A stretch of DNA of 59,953 nucleotides from an uncultured Alphaproteobacteria bacterium (GTDB lineage: Bacteria > Pseudomonadota > Alphaproteobacteria > RS24): NCBI GenBank assembly GCA_938091085.1, contig CALKOC010000042.1, forward strand, positions 1-59,953, written 5' to 3'. The position numbers and the translations under genes are program-made. Position 1 is the first letter of the stretch. Each line of letters begins with the position of its first letter. Positions 26,877-35,885 of the stretch are shown here, piece by piece. The notes under the pieces are model-generated. The model ran no database searches. It saw nothing but the letters and a program-made list of their open reading frames with translations, and was not told the origin of the DNA.

Positions 26877-27794
26877 ATGTCACCTCTTGCAACTCAAAAA
26901 ATACAGATGCCATTTCACGGTCAACCAAACGCTTATTTCGAAGACAGCATAAATTACTTGCATTGGGATGCTCCCAAGAGTGCTCCTGTCATTCATTGGG
27001 CGCATGCGAATGGTTTTAGCGGCGGTACCTATGCCCCATTACTTTCAAGACTTACTGACCTGGCTCATGTTTATGCTTGGGACGCTCGCGGGCATGGTGC
27101 AACCAAACTGCCTGCAAATCCGAAAGAACTAAAAAGCTGGAGTCCTTACAAGGACGACATGATTCGTTTCGTAGAGAAACTCGCAGACCGCCACGGACAA
27201 AAAATCTATCTCACTGGTCACAGTCTTGGCGCAACAACGTCTATTCTTGCTGCTGCTGAACGGCCGGATCTTGTCGAAGGGCTTGTGCTCGTCGATCCGG
27301 TCATTATTCCTTATTATCTCGGTTGGCTATCCGGATTTTTACATCAACTCAAATTACCGCATCCTGTCGGTCATCTCATTCGTCGGTCCAGCCGCCGCCG
27401 CAGAGTTTTTAAATCTCGTTCAGAGATTGCTCAGTCCTATTACGGGCGTGGGGCTTTTGCGAAAGATGATGAAGGTTTTCTTAATGCCTATCTTGAATCG
27501 GCGATTGAGCCCAAAGAGGGTGGTGTAGGTCTTTGTTGTCAGCCTGAATGGGAGGCACAGAATTACATTGCTCAACGGCATAATTCGGCGCGTGCCATCA
27601 AAGCTCTCACATGTGATGTGGTGCTGGTGCAAGCTGAGAAAGGCTCCACGGTTTATTCCAACAAGCCTTTTTTGAAAACCCGTAAACCTGTGACGTTTCG
27701 AACAATCGAGGATACAACCCATTTTCTGCCATTTGAAAAGCCCGATGCTGTCGCCTCATACATTGCTGCAATGATTTCAGGTGAGCCTGTCTGA
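26877..27794 (+). CDS. Alpha/beta hydrolase
   Basis: A 305-residue alpha/beta-hydrolase fold protein. The nucleophile elbow is GHSLG (in YLTGHSLGATTSILAAAER), the oxyanion region is HWAHANGFSGGTY, DARGHG follows strand 4, and the late catalytic His is in IEDTTHFLPFEKPD. A cytoplasmic esterase, lipase or haloperoxidase-like activity is likely; the substrate is unknown. I chose ATG 26877, preceded by AAAGGTGG eight bases upstream; the GTG at 26865 lies inside that ribosome-binding site. Confidence 0.85.
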   Translation: MSPLATQKIQMPFHGQPNAYFEDSINYLHWDAPKSAPVIHWAHANGFSGGTYAPLLSRLTDLAHVYAWDARGHGATKLPANPKELKSWSPYKDDMIRFVEKLADRHGQKIYLTGHSLGATTSILAAAERPDLVEGLVLVDPVIIPYYLGWLSGFLHQLKLPHPVGHLIRRSSRRRRVFKSRSEIAQSYYGRGAFAKDDEGFLNAYLESAIEPKEGGVGLCCQPEWEAQNYIAQRHNSARAIKALTCDVVLVQAEKGSTVYSNKPFLKTRKPVTFRTIEDTTHFLPFEKPDAVASYIAAMISGEPV

Positions 27795-27814
27795 GTTCAT
27801 GATGGGTTGAGCCT

Positions 27815-28378
27815 CTATTGCTCTGATGCCTCAAAAGGCGCGAGATAATTTTCATAGCCTTCAGCGGCCATGTCTTCTACCGGAACAAATTTCAAAGCGG
27901 CTGAGTTAATACAATATCTCAATCCTGTTGGAGCAGGGCCATCATCAAATACATGTCCCAAATGGCTATCGGCATATTTGGAACGTAATTCCGTGCGCTC
28001 TATGAAAAGAAAATTATCAGGCTTCTCGACAATATTATCAGGTTTCAGGGGGCGGATAAAAGACGGCCAGCCGGTTCCACTTTTATATTTATCTCTTGAA
28101 GAAAAAAGAGGTTCTCCAGAAATGACATCGACATATATTCCGTCGCGTTGTTCGTTCCAGTATAGATTGTCAAAAGGCTTTTCTGTGCCGTCTTCTTGCG
28201 TCACATAATATTGAAGTGGGGTGAGTTGTTTCTTTAGGGTTGCTTCATCAGGTTTGACATAACCATTTTGGTCCCATGCAAATGAGGGTTGAACGGTGCC
28301 AGTAAAAATAAAAAGAACTAATATCACGCGTGGTATTATTGTGAGCATTGATTGGTGCATTTTTTGATTTTTTATCAT
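27815..28378 (-). CDS. msrB: Periplasmic methionine-R-sulfoxide reductase MsrB
   Basis: A 187-residue protein with a signal peptide (hydrophobic stretch about residues 8-27, ending near SFA) and a full MsrB domain: [31 protein letters not shown] and the catalytic Cys in [11 protein letters not shown]. MsrB repairs methionine-R-sulfoxide in proteins, here in the periplasm. It lacks the zinc-binding Cys pairs and has only one cysteine in all, so no resolving Cys. ATG 28378 is preceded by AAGGAG; the upstream ATG at 28417 has no such site. Convergent with the hydrolase gene. Confidence 0.9.
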   Translation of the reverse strand: MIKNQKMHQSMLTIIPRVILVLFIFTGTVQPSFAWDQNGYVKPDEATLKKQLTPLQYYVTQEDGTEKPFDNLYWNEQRDGIYVDVISGEPLFSSRDKYKSGTGWPSFIRPLKPDNIVEKPDNFLFIERTELRSKYADSHLGHVFDDGPAPTGLRYCINSAALKFVPVEDMAAEGYENYLAPFEASEQ

Positions 28379-28534
28379 GTGAGTCTCCTTATTTAATGAG
28401 AGCGATTTTGGCTTCACGGTTCATTTATGTATGATTGTGTAGCTGAGGGATGTGTTTTTTTTATGTCCCTGATTGTGACAAAATTGTGCAGTGATGAAAT
28501 GCTAAATACCATTTGAAAGAAAGAGGAGAATCTC

Positions 28535-28834
28535 ATGTCTCAAAAATTAAAACTTATTGTTGGCTTTGCTTTATCTGTTTTTTTGGTTGCTTGTGTGATG
28601 GCTTATCTGGCTGTCGGGCTGAATGGCTTTGAGAAAGTGCTCGCTGAGCCTTGGGGGCTGGTCACTATACTGGACTTGGTGCTTGGGGTTGTCTGTATGA
28701 CCGCCGTTATTTTTACTGTTGAAAGTGACTGGAAAAAAGCTGCCATGTGGTCTCTACCGATCTATTTTTTCGGAAATATCGTCACAGCTATATGGATTTT
28801 GACCCGTTTGGACCAAATCACTGATTCAAAATGA
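28535..28834 (+). CDS. Small membrane protein, DUF1475-like
   Basis: A 99-residue protein with three hydrophobic helices (about residues 7-27, 40-61 and 70-90). The pattern PWGLVTILDLVLG followed by Trp and a C-terminal FFGNIVTAIWILTRL resembles DUF1475, a family of unknown function. ATG follows AAGAGGAG. Single gene, followed by the long nrd control region. Confidence 0.65.
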   Translation: MSQKLKLIVGFALSVFLVACVMAYLAVGLNGFEKVLAEPWGLVTILDLVLGVVCMTAVIFTVESDWKKAAMWSLPIYFFGNIVTAIWILTRLDQITDSK

Positions 28835-28836
28835 CC

Positions 28837-28845
28837 TGTGGATAA
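28837..28845 (-). promoter_or_regulatory. DnaA box upstream of nrdAB
   Basis: TGTGGATAA is the exact complement of TTATCCACA. DnaA control of nrdAB is established in E. coli. Here the box is about 360 bp before the nrdA start, so its relevance depends on where the promoter lies. Confidence 0.5.
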
Positions 28846-28960
28846 GTGACTACAATTGTTTCGTAACCATGAATGCTTCCAAATGAAATTTTTTTTAAGA
28901 ATATTTTCCTGTAATTTCAATGACTAGAGCGCAAGTCTTAAAAAATACAAAAAAAAACAT

Positions 28961-29008
28961 ATACTACCTGTTGACGCATCAAATGGTTTGAGACACTATA
29001 TATTGTAG
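28961..29008. promoter_or_regulatory. Paired NrdR-like boxes
   Basis: The box at 28993-29008 has core CTATATATTG, a match to the NrdR core C-W-A-T-A-T-A-T-W-G. A second, weaker box at 28961-28976 (core CTACCTGTTG, 7 of 10) lies 32 bp upstream, the spacing known for NrdR box pairs. NrdR represses ribonucleotide reductase genes when dATP is high. No nrdR gene is in the window. Confidence 0.6.
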
Positions 29009-29043
29009 TTTTTGCTGATTTGTCGGATTTTGTGACGGGTCAG

Positions 29044-29123
29044 ATTTGGGGACTAACTCTCGGCCATGATCGACGTTTTTCATGGTGTGTCTTTACGCAC
29101 CTGCCGGTAAATTGCCCCCAAAT
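29044..29123 (+). promoter_or_regulatory. Candidate structured RNA leader of nrdAB
   Basis: ATTTGGGG (29044-29051) pairs with CCCCAAAT (29116-29123). Inside, CGGC (29061-29064) pairs with GCCG (29103-29106) and encloses two adjacent hairpins: CATGA/TCATG (29065-29069 with 29080-29084) and GTGTG/CGCAC (29085-29089 with 29096-29100, one G-U). This makes a compact three-way junction ending 85 nt before the nrdA ATG. It does not match the cobalamin or purine riboswitch cores that I know. Short helices can arise by chance. Confidence 0.35.
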
Positions 29124-29208
29124 TTAGGCTCAAAAGATGGCAATACACAGCTTATTAAGATGAATTTTTGTCTAATCGAAATTTATCTTTGGCACTGAGG
29201 ACGGGCGA

Positions 29209-31179
29209 ATGTTTAATAATACTGACAGAAAAGATGGTCAGACAGAGGCTGCCGAGCAGCAGGTTCAGGATGTGTTGAAAACAGCATCGCAGGAATTAAG
29301 GGGCAGCCGTAAGGCTGAAGGTCATGATGTGACCGCACAACCTCAGATGGATTTTGAACGGGGCAATCAAATTGTCCAGTTTGAAGACCGTCCGAGTGTT
29401 AAAATTGATTCTTCACGCGACGCTTTATTGACTGAATTTGGTAAAGCCACGCTGACAGACCGGTATTTGATGCCCGGTGAGACTTATCAAAGTTTATTTG
29501 CGCGAGTTGCTTCTTTCTATGGTGATGATGAAGCGCATGCTCAACGACTTTATGATTACATATCGAAGTTGTGGTTTATGCCTTCAACGCCGATTCTTTC
29601 TAATGGCGGTACCACTAGAGGCCTTCCTATCTCCTGTTTCCTGAATGAGGCCAATGACAGCCTCTCTGACATTGTAGATCTGTGGAATGAGAATGTCTGG
29701 CTTGCCGCACGCGGTGGCGGTATTGGGTCTTATTGGGGAAATTTGCGTTCTATTGGTGAGAAGGTAGGTCAAAACGGTAAGACTTCAGGCATTGTGCCTT
29801 TTATTCGCGTCATGGATAGCCTGACCCTTGCTATTTCTCAAGGCTCTCTGCGTCGGGGTTCTGCGGCGGTTTATTTGCCGGTTGATCATCCAGAGATTGA
29901 GGAATTTATTGAGATTCGTCGTCCGACCGGTGGCGATCCAAATCGTAAAGCCTTGAATCTGCATCATGGTATTCTGATTTCTGACGCCTTTATGCGCGCC
30001 GTTGAAAATGATGAAGACTGGGCGCTCCGCAGTCCTAAAGACAATTCTGTGCAAGCTTCGGTAAAGGCACGTGATTTGTGGATTCGTATGCTCACCGCAC
30101 GTATCGAGACGGGCGAACCTTATATGATTTTCCGGGACACAGTGAATAATCAGCGTCCAGAGCATCAAAAGCTTTTGAACCTTGAAATTAAAACATCAAA
30201 TCTGTGTGCTGAAATCACCCTTCCAACTGGCCAAGACCATTTGGGCAATGACAGAACAGCGGTTTGCTGCTTGTCATCCGTCAATGTTGAAAAATATGAT
30301 GACTGGCAGGATGACCCGAACTTCCTGCCTGATGTGATGCGCTTCCTTGATAATGTTTTGGAGGATTTCATCCAACGTGCGCCTGATAGCATGGCAAAAG
30401 CAAAATATGCCGCGATGCGTGAGCGCAGTGTCGGTCTTGGCGTGATGGGCTTCCATTCATATTTGCAAGCCAATATGATTCCGTGGGAATCTGTCATGGC
30501 GAAAGTTTGGAACAACCGTATTTTCGCCCACATTAAAGAGCAGGTTGATCATGCATCCCGCCAGATGGCTGAAGAGCGTGGCGCCTGTCCTGATGCAGCA
30601 GAATGCGGAATGCAGGAGCGATTCTCCAATAAGACAGCGATCGCGCCAACTGCTTCCATTTCAATTATTTGTGGTGGGACCAGCCCCGGCATTGAACCTA
30701 TTGCCGGTAACAGCTTTACGCATAAGACGCTGTCAGGCTCATTTAATGTCCGTAACCGCCATCTGGCTAAATTGTTGGATGAAAAAGGTCGCAATGATGA
30801 TGATACATGGTCATCTATCGTGACCAGTGGTGGCTCGGTCATGCATCTTGATTTCCTGACAGATGAAGAAAAGGCCGTTTTTAAGACTGCTTTCGAGATT
30901 GACCAGAGATGGTTGATTGAATTTGCCGGCGACCGTGCACCGCTAATTGATCAGGCGCAATCTCTAAACGTATTCTTACCTGCCGATATTCATAAACGCG
31001 ACCTACACCAAATTCATTATCAGGCATGGAAGCGCGGCGTGAAGAGTTTATATTATTGTCGTTCACTCTCTATTCAGCGCGCTGAAAAGAATGATGGTGA
31101 AGCGCACACAGATCAGGATGCAGCAAAAACTGTTGCTGTATCGACCATCGATTATGAAGAATGTGCTTCCTGCCAGTAA
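29209..31179 (+). CDS. nrdA: Ribonucleoside-diphosphate reductase, large subunit
   Basis: A 656-residue class I ribonucleotide reductase alpha subunit. The redox cysteines are C143 (ISCFLNE) and C353/C354 (AVCCLSS). The thiyl-radical C333 lies in the N-x-C-x-E motif (NLCAEI). The C-terminal electron-relay pair is CASC at the very end (EECASCQ). It has no N-terminal ATP-cone domain. Instead about 65 polar residues precede the catalytic barrel, so dATP overall-activity inhibition may be absent or act through another subunit. Forms an operon with nrdB (66-bp gap). Confidence 0.93.
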   Translation: MFNNTDRKDGQTEAAEQQVQDVLKTASQELRGSRKAEGHDVTAQPQMDFERGNQIVQFEDRPSVKIDSSRDALLTEFGKATLTDRYLMPGETYQSLFARVASFYGDDEAHAQRLYDYISKLWFMPSTPILSNGGTTRGLPISCFLNEANDSLSDIVDLWNENVWLAARGGGIGSYWGNLRSIGEKVGQNGKTSGIVPFIRVMDSLTLAISQGSLRRGSAAVYLPVDHPEIEEFIEIRRPTGGDPNRKALNLHHGILISDAFMRAVENDEDWALRSPKDNSVQASVKARDLWIRMLTARIETGEPYMIFRDTVNNQRPEHQKLLNLEIKTSNLCAEITLPTGQDHLGNDRTAVCCLSSVNVEKYDDWQDDPNFLPDVMRFLDNVLEDFIQRAPDSMAKAKYAAMRERSVGLGVMGFHSYLQANMIPWESVMAKVWNNRIFAHIKEQVDHASRQMAEERGACPDAAECGMQERFSNKTAIAPTASISIICGGTSPGIEPIAGNSFTHKTLSGSFNVRNRHLAKLLDEKGRNDDDTWSSIVTSGGSVMHLDFLTDEEKAVFKTAFEIDQRWLIEFAGDRAPLIDQAQSLNVFLPADIHKRDLHQIHYQAWKRGVKSLYYCRSLSIQRAEKNDGEAHTDQDAAKTVAVSTIDYEECASCQ

Positions 31180-31245
31180 ACCGCTCATTAGGTTTGCTCT
31201 TTTGGATGCAGAATAAATTATAACTTAACTAAGAGGACGTGTGTC

Positions 31246-32205
31246 ATGTCACTTCTAGAAGACCGCATTGTTTATAAACCATTCCTTTATCCGTGGGCGT
31301 ATGACTCTTGGCTCACTCAACAGCGCATTCATTGGTTGCCTGAAGAAGTACCTCTCGCCGAGGATGTTAAAGATTGGCACAAGAATATGACAGTAGGTGA
31401 AAAGAACCTACTGACACAGATTTTCCGGTTTTTCGTCCAAGCTGATGTGGAAGTGAATAATTGCTATATGAAGCATTATTCTCAGGTTTTTAAACCGACA
31501 GAAATCCAGATGATGCTATCTGCGTTTTCAAATATGGAAACCATTCATATTGCTGCCTATTCGCATTTGCTCGATACAATTGGCATGCCAGAAGTTGAAT
31601 ATGAAGCATTCCTGAAATATGCCGAAATGAAAGACAAATATGACTATATGCAAGAATGGGGTGTTGAAACAAAAACCGACATTGCCAAAACGCTTGCAGT
31701 CTTTGGCGCTTTCACGGAAGGCCTCCAGCTTTTTGCCAGCTTTGCGATTCTGATGAATTTCCCGCGTTTCAATAAAATGAAAGGCATGGGTCAGATTGTA
31801 ACCTGGTCCGCGCGAGACGAGACCTTGCACACGAATTCGATTGTTCGCTTGTTTAACACTTTCGTAAATGAGAATCCGGAAATCTGGACTGAAGAAACGA
31901 AGAGAGATTTGTATAAGGCCTGTGAGACAGTTGTCACACACGAAGACGCTTTTATTGATCTTGCTTTTGAAATGGGTGGTGTTGAAGGACTTGAGCCAAG
32001 CGAAGTCAAAAATTATATCCGCTATATCGGTAACCGTCGTCTGACCCAGCTTAATTTGAACCCGATTTACGATATTGAGAAGAACCCGCTCCCTTGGATG
32101 GATGAGATGTTGAATGGTATCGAACACACCAATTTCTTTGAGAATCGTGCCACGGAATATTCCAAAGCATCGACATCTGGAACGTGGGATGAGGCCTTCG
32201 GATAA
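31246..32205 (+). CDS. nrdB: Ribonucleoside-diphosphate reductase, small subunit
   Basis: A 319-residue ferritin-like beta subunit that generates the radical used by NrdA. Metal ligands are in METIH, FTEGLQ and ARDETLHTN, and the radical tyrosine is kept (HIAAYSHLLD, four residues after the ligand His, as in E. coli Tyr122). So it is a normal tyrosyl-radical class I subunit. The C-terminal tail that docks into NrdA is present. No ATP cone is fused here. A good terminator follows. Confidence 0.94.
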   Translation: MSLLEDRIVYKPFLYPWAYDSWLTQQRIHWLPEEVPLAEDVKDWHKNMTVGEKNLLTQIFRFFVQADVEVNNCYMKHYSQVFKPTEIQMMLSAFSNMETIHIAAYSHLLDTIGMPEVEYEAFLKYAEMKDKYDYMQEWGVETKTDIAKTLAVFGAFTEGLQLFASFAILMNFPRFNKMKGMGQIVTWSARDETLHTNSIVRLFNTFVNENPEIWTEETKRDLYKACETVVTHEDAFIDLAFEMGGVEGLEPSEVKNYIRYIGNRRLTQLNLNPIYDIEKNPLPWMDEMLNGIEHTNFFENRATEYSKASTSGTWDEAFG

Positions 32206-32231
32206 ACACATAATACAGACAAGAACAGCAA

Positions 32232-32271
32232 GCCAGGGTTAGCCTTTTCAGGCTCCCTGGCATTGTTTTTT
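32232..32271 (+). terminator. Rho-independent terminator after nrdB
   Basis: GCCAGGG pairs with CCCTGGC, and the inner arms AGCCT/AGGCT extend the stem around a TTTTC loop; a run of T follows. This is a strong terminator closing the nrdAB operon. Confidence 0.9.
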
Positions 32272-32341
32272 GACATGAGTGTTTTTGTGGGCTAGGTTTT
32301 CCCGACAAATGACTCCCTTAAAATAATAAAAATAGGGGAAT

Positions 32342-32917
32342 ATGATGTTTGTATTCATCAGGGCTGCCCGTTCGCTTTTCTCACAAAATCTGGTTTTGCC
32401 AATATTGGTTGTTCTACTCATACCGTCTCATGCGTTAGCTCAAAATAAAACTGATACAGCTACTCACTTCTACGTGACTGCTGGTGCTGTTTTAGAGAGT
32501 AGTTTTGAATTTGCCGGGCAGACGAATGATTTGGAAGAGGAGGGAAGCGGCTTCTACCTTGGAGGCGGTTATTCTTTCAATGACATGATAAGCCTTGAAC
32601 TTGGCTATACAGGTGCAAATGACTATACAAACAGTGCTGGGCAATATTCTGATGTTAAAATGTATGAGTTATCCAGCCTTACGCATATTCGGATGAAAAA
32701 TCCTTTTTCACCTTATTTACGGCTTGGCCTTTATCAGGCTAGTTCGGATGCTTCAAATACTTCTGAAAATGAAGGTAACGGTTTTCTCTACGGTTTTGGT
32801 GTGGATTACACGCTGTCTGATGGCCAGTATTTGAGGTTTGATTTTACGCCAGGAAACGTAGAAGGCGATGAATTAGATAGGTTGATGATTGGACTTACCG
32901 TGGATTTACAACGATAA
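32342..32917 (+). CDS. Small outer-membrane beta-barrel protein
   Basis: A 191-residue protein with a signal peptide (cleavage likely after ALA near residue 33). About eight amphipathic strands follow (e.g. FYVTAGAVLESSFEFAG, GFYLGGGYSFNDMISLELGY) in the OmpA/OmpW-like eight-strand barrel style. It ends VDLQR instead of an aromatic residue. Two adjacent ATGs (32342 and 32345) follow AGGGG. Function unknown. It stands alone between the nrdB terminator and a GST gene. Confidence 0.7.
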   Translation: MMFVFIRAARSLFSQNLVLPILVVLLIPSHALAQNKTDTATHFYVTAGAVLESSFEFAGQTNDLEEEGSGFYLGGGYSFNDMISLELGYTGANDYTNSAGQYSDVKMYELSSLTHIRMKNPFSPYLRLGLYQASSDASNTSENEGNGFLYGFGVDYTLSDGQYLRFDFTPGNVEGDELDRLMIGLTVDLQR

Positions 32918-33045
32918 ATATTTGTCTGTTAACTTCGCTGTATCTCTTTCCTTTAAATATTTTTTCCTCATCATAACTGCTGACTTTAGCCTCTTGTCAG
33001 TCCCTGAAATTCAGGTCATCATTGCCTCTAATTATGGGGTAAAGA

Positions 33046-33732
33046 ATGATTGATTTATACACATCACCTACACCGAATGGATACAAGGCTTCTGTCACGC
33101 TTGAAGAGCTTGAGCTGGATTATACAGTTCATGTGATTGACATTCAGGCCGGTGATCAAAAAAAACCTGAGTATCTCGCGATTAACCCGAATGGCCGGAT
33201 TCCTGCTATTATTGACCGTGATTTGAACGACCTGAGAGTGTTTGAAAGCGCTGCGATTATGATTCACCTTGCGGAGAAAACTGGCAAGCTTCTCCCCACC
33301 AAAGCGGAAGACAGGGCTGAGGTAATGTCGTGGCTGATGTTTCAGATGGGGGGCATTGGTCCCATGATGGGGCAAGCGAATGTTTTCTTCAGGTATTTCC
33401 CGGAAAAAATACAGCCAGCGATAGACCGCTATCAAAATGAGGTTCGACGCCTTTTTGAAGTGCTTGATACTCATCTGGCTGAAAGTGAATGGTTGGCAAA
33501 AGACTTCTCTATTGCTGATATAGCGAATTGGTGTTGGACACGGACAGCAAGTTGGTCAGGTGTTGAAAACCGAGATTTAGAGCATATGCAGCGTTGGCAA
33601 AATGCTATGGAGGCGCGGCCTAAAAGTGTGGCCGGCACGAAGGTACCTTTTGATATTACTGAACTCTTAAAGGCTGAAGGCAAGGATGCGGAGCAGTTCG
33701 CCAAAGAAGCTGAAAAGCTGGTGCAGAAGTAA
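33046..33732 (+). CDS. Nu-class (YghU/YfcG-like) glutathione S-transferase
   Basis: A 228-residue GST. The start [18 protein letters not shown] and the glutathione-binding loops [10 protein letters not shown] and [15 protein letters not shown] are typical of the Ure2p-like nu class, whose bacterial members act as disulfide-bond oxidoreductases. The C-terminal helical domain ([11 protein letters not shown]) is intact. Cytoplasmic. ATG follows GGGG at 8 bases. The downstream gene is tRNA-Thr on the opposite strand. Confidence 0.88.
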   Translation: MIDLYTSPTPNGYKASVTLEELELDYTVHVIDIQAGDQKKPEYLAINPNGRIPAIIDRDLNDLRVFESAAIMIHLAEKTGKLLPTKAEDRAEVMSWLMFQMGGIGPMMGQANVFFRYFPEKIQPAIDRYQNEVRRLFEVLDTHLAESEWLAKDFSIADIANWCWTRTASWSGVENRDLEHMQRWQNAMEARPKSVAGTKVPFDITELLKAEGKDAEQFAKEAEKLVQK

Positions 33733-33773
33733 CCGGAGAACTGTATATGGGGTATGAGAGAAAGTTTTGGAAC

Positions 33774-33848
33774 TGGTGCTGCCGGAGAGAATTGAACTCT
33801 CGGCCTCTCCCTTACCAAGGGAGTGCTCTACCCCTGAGCTACGGCAGC
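33774..33848 (-). tRNA. tRNA-Thr (anticodon GGT)
   Basis: A full cloverleaf is visible on the minus strand: acceptor GCTGCCG/CGGCAGC, anticodon stem CTCCC/GGGAG with loop TTGGTAA (anticodon GGT, reading ACC/ACU), T-loop TTCAATT, discriminator A and encoded CCA. Length 75 nt. Confidence 0.95.
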
Positions 33849-33924
33849 CTATTATCGAGGCCATTAAGTGCCACAGCACGATCAATTAGGCAAGTCTCAA
33901 TCAAATCAATCTTAACGGTTTCAA

Positions 33925-34122
33925 ATGTCACCATCTAACAATTCATCAGGGTCAAAACCTGACCGCAACGAGCGGTTAGGAGCGGCATTGCGGGCTAATT
34001 TGCACCGTCGAAAAGAAGGGCGAAAAGAAGGGCGTCAACAAGCTAAAAAACAAGTAGAGCCGATTTCTTCACCCCTGTCAGCAAACTCAGCACCAAATTC
34101 TAAAGACACCGGTAAGGAATAA
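33925..34122 (+). CDS. Small basic hypothetical protein upstream of murA
   Basis: A 65-residue, strongly basic, low-complexity protein. The segment DRNERLGAALRANLHRRKEG resembles small proteins that I recall directly upstream of murA in other alphaproteobacteria. The rest is Ser/Lys-rich and probably disordered. It ends 5 bp before the murA ATG, in the same operon. No function is known. Confidence 0.65.
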   Translation: MSPSNNSSGSKPDRNERLGAALRANLHRRKEGRKEGRQQAKKQVEPISSPLSANSAPNSKDTGKE

Positions 34123-34127
34123 GAACA

Positions 34128-35402
34128 ATGGATAAAATTGTCATAAATGGTGGCAATAGGCTGATGGGTGATTTGCCGATTAGCGGCTCAAAAAATGCCG
34201 TGTTGCCACTTATGATATTAGGACTTTTGACCGACGAAACGCTCAAGCTCGTGGGTACCCCGCGGCTAGCCGATACAACAACTCTGGGTCATGTTTTAGA
34301 AGAATTGGGCGCCAAGGTTGACCTTTTTGGACAGGGTAAAGGCGAGGGGCTTACAGTTCACGCTGCTAACATTGCACAAACTACCGCTTCATATGAACTG
34401 GTGTCCAAGATGCGGGCGAGTTTCTGGGTGATAGGCCCACTTCTCGCGCGTTGTGGTCAGGCACGTGTTTCTCTGCCCGGGGGATGTGCGATTGGTACGC
34501 GTCCGGTAAATCTTTATTTGCAGGGCCTCAAGGAAATGGGCGCGGAAATTGATGTTGCTGACGGCTATGTGAATGCCAAAGCTCTTTCACCTTCTGGTCG
34601 TTTGACCGGCGCTCAGATAAATTTCCCCTTCGTTTCAGTTGGTGCAACCCATGTGATGATGATGGCAGCAAGCCTGGCAGATGGGCAAACTATTATCAAT
34701 AATGCGGCGAGCGAACCTGAGATTATGGATGTTGGGCGGTGTTTACAGGCTATGGGGGCGCAGATTGAAGGGCTGGGGACACGCACGTTAATTATTGATG
34801 GTGTTGAGAAGCTGAATGGAACGACCCATACGGTTACGCGTGATAGGATTGAAGCGGGTGCTTATGCCTGTGCGGTTGTTGCGTCAAATGGCGAGGTAAC
34901 CTTGACAGGAGCAGATGAAGCATTGCTTGGTGCTTTAGCGCCTGTTTTAAAACAAGCAGGGGCTTCGTTTGAAACAAAACCGGATGGGTTATTGGTCAAA
35001 GGTACATCGGATATACGCCCGGTGAACGTGGTAACAGAACCTTATCCGGGTTTTGCGACTGACCTTCAAGCACCTTTTATGGGTCTGATGTGCGTTGCGA
35101 ATGGGGTGAGCCATGTCAGAGAAACGATTTTTGAAAATAGGTTTATGCATGTGCAAGAACTTGCACGGCTGGGGGCTGATATTCAGCTTCAGGGAGATAC
35201 GGCACGTGTTACTGGAGTGAAGACACTAAAAGGCGCGCCGGTTATGGCGACTGATTTGCGAGCATCCGTTACATTAATAATTGCCGGGCTGATTGCAGAG
35301 GGCCAGACGACCATTCAGAGGGTATATCACCTTGATCGTGGATATGAAAACCTTGAGAGAAAACTCTCCGGCTGTGGCGCGGACATAAGCAGGGTTTCTT
35401 AA
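34128..35402 (+). CDS. murA: UDP-N-acetylglucosamine 1-carboxyvinyltransferase
   Basis: A 424-residue enzyme for the first committed step of peptidoglycan precursor synthesis (enolpyruvyl transfer to UDP-GlcNAc). The two-fold inside-out barrel is complete. The catalytic Cys is present at about residue 120 (PGGCAIGTRPVNLYLQGL), so fosfomycin sensitivity would be expected. SGSKNAVLPLMI at the N-terminus is typical. ATG follows AAGGAA. Confidence 0.97.
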   Translation: MDKIVINGGNRLMGDLPISGSKNAVLPLMILGLLTDETLKLVGTPRLADTTTLGHVLEELGAKVDLFGQGKGEGLTVHAANIAQTTASYELVSKMRASFWVIGPLLARCGQARVSLPGGCAIGTRPVNLYLQGLKEMGAEIDVADGYVNAKALSPSGRLTGAQINFPFVSVGATHVMMMAASLADGQTIINNAASEPEIMDVGRCLQAMGAQIEGLGTRTLIIDGVEKLNGTTHTVTRDRIEAGAYACAVVASNGEVTLTGADEALLGALAPVLKQAGASFETKPDGLLVKGTSDIRPVNVVTEPYPGFATDLQAPFMGLMCVANGVSHVRETIFENRFMHVQELARLGADIQLQGDTARVTGVKTLKGAPVMATDLRASVTLIIAGLIAEGQTTIQRVYHLDRGYENLERKLSGCGADISRVS

Positions 35403-35431
35403 AGATGGTAGAAAGGTCTTGAGATAATAAA

Positions 35432-35884
35432 ATGACTGCATATCAACCGCTTAATTTGGTGGCTTGCGACCGTGATGATTTAAAAGTCGTCTCAGCCATG
35501 ATGCAGGATTGCATTATCACCGCCTCCGATATGGTGTTTGATAAATCTATGCGGCTTTTTGCGATAATGGGGAACCGTTTTTGCTGGGAAGTTGAGGAGG
35601 AAGAGACCCAACAAAGAGTGCGGGTAGGTGTGCATTTTACGGATGTACGAAAGGTTGCTTATCGCGATATTGAGTTTGGTAGTGATCAGATTTTATCCTT
35701 ACTTGCGATAGAATTTGTGTCTCAAGAACCTCCAGGGGGGATTTTGCGTATAATCTTTTCTGGGCAATCTGAAATTCGTCTCACCATAGACGCATTGAAT
35801 ATGGTAATGCAGGATGTTACGCCCGGATGGTCAGCTTCTAGCCGACCACAACATAAAGATGATGAGCCGTTAAACGAGAACTAA
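35432..35884 (+). CDS. DUF2948 family protein
   Basis: A 150-residue cytoplasmic protein of the alphaproteobacterial DUF2948 family (LNLVACDRDDLKVVSAMMQD, FGSDQILSLLAIEF). Function unknown. It lies in the conserved murA-DUF2948-hisD run: 29 bp after murA and 1 bp before hisD. Confidence 0.88.
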   Translation: MTAYQPLNLVACDRDDLKVVSAMMQDCIITASDMVFDKSMRLFAIMGNRFCWEVEEEETQQRVRVGVHFTDVRKVAYRDIEFGSDQILSLLAIEFVSQEPPGGILRIIFSGQSEIRLTIDALNMVMQDVTPGWSASSRPQHKDDEPLNEN

Positions 35885-35885
35885 T

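Larger units (their letters stand above)
28835..29208. other. 374-bp control region of nrdAB
   Basis: No protein is encoded here. The region holds a perfect DnaA box (28837-28845), a pair of NrdR-like boxes 32 bp apart (28961-28976 and 28993-29008), and a potential folded leader (29044-29123). The nrdA ribosome-binding site GAGGACGG lies just before the ATG. It is AT-rich in the first half and more structured in the second. Confidence 0.6.

Noticed and set aside
28487-28504. PHO-box-like TTGTGAC-N4-TTGTGCA before the small membrane protein gene
   Set aside because: Only one 7-mer fits the half-site pattern and there is no third repeat; likely chance.
33747-33938. 63-codon frame across tRNA-Thr
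   Set aside because: It translates the tRNA complement (CCRRELNSRP pattern), a well-known artefact.
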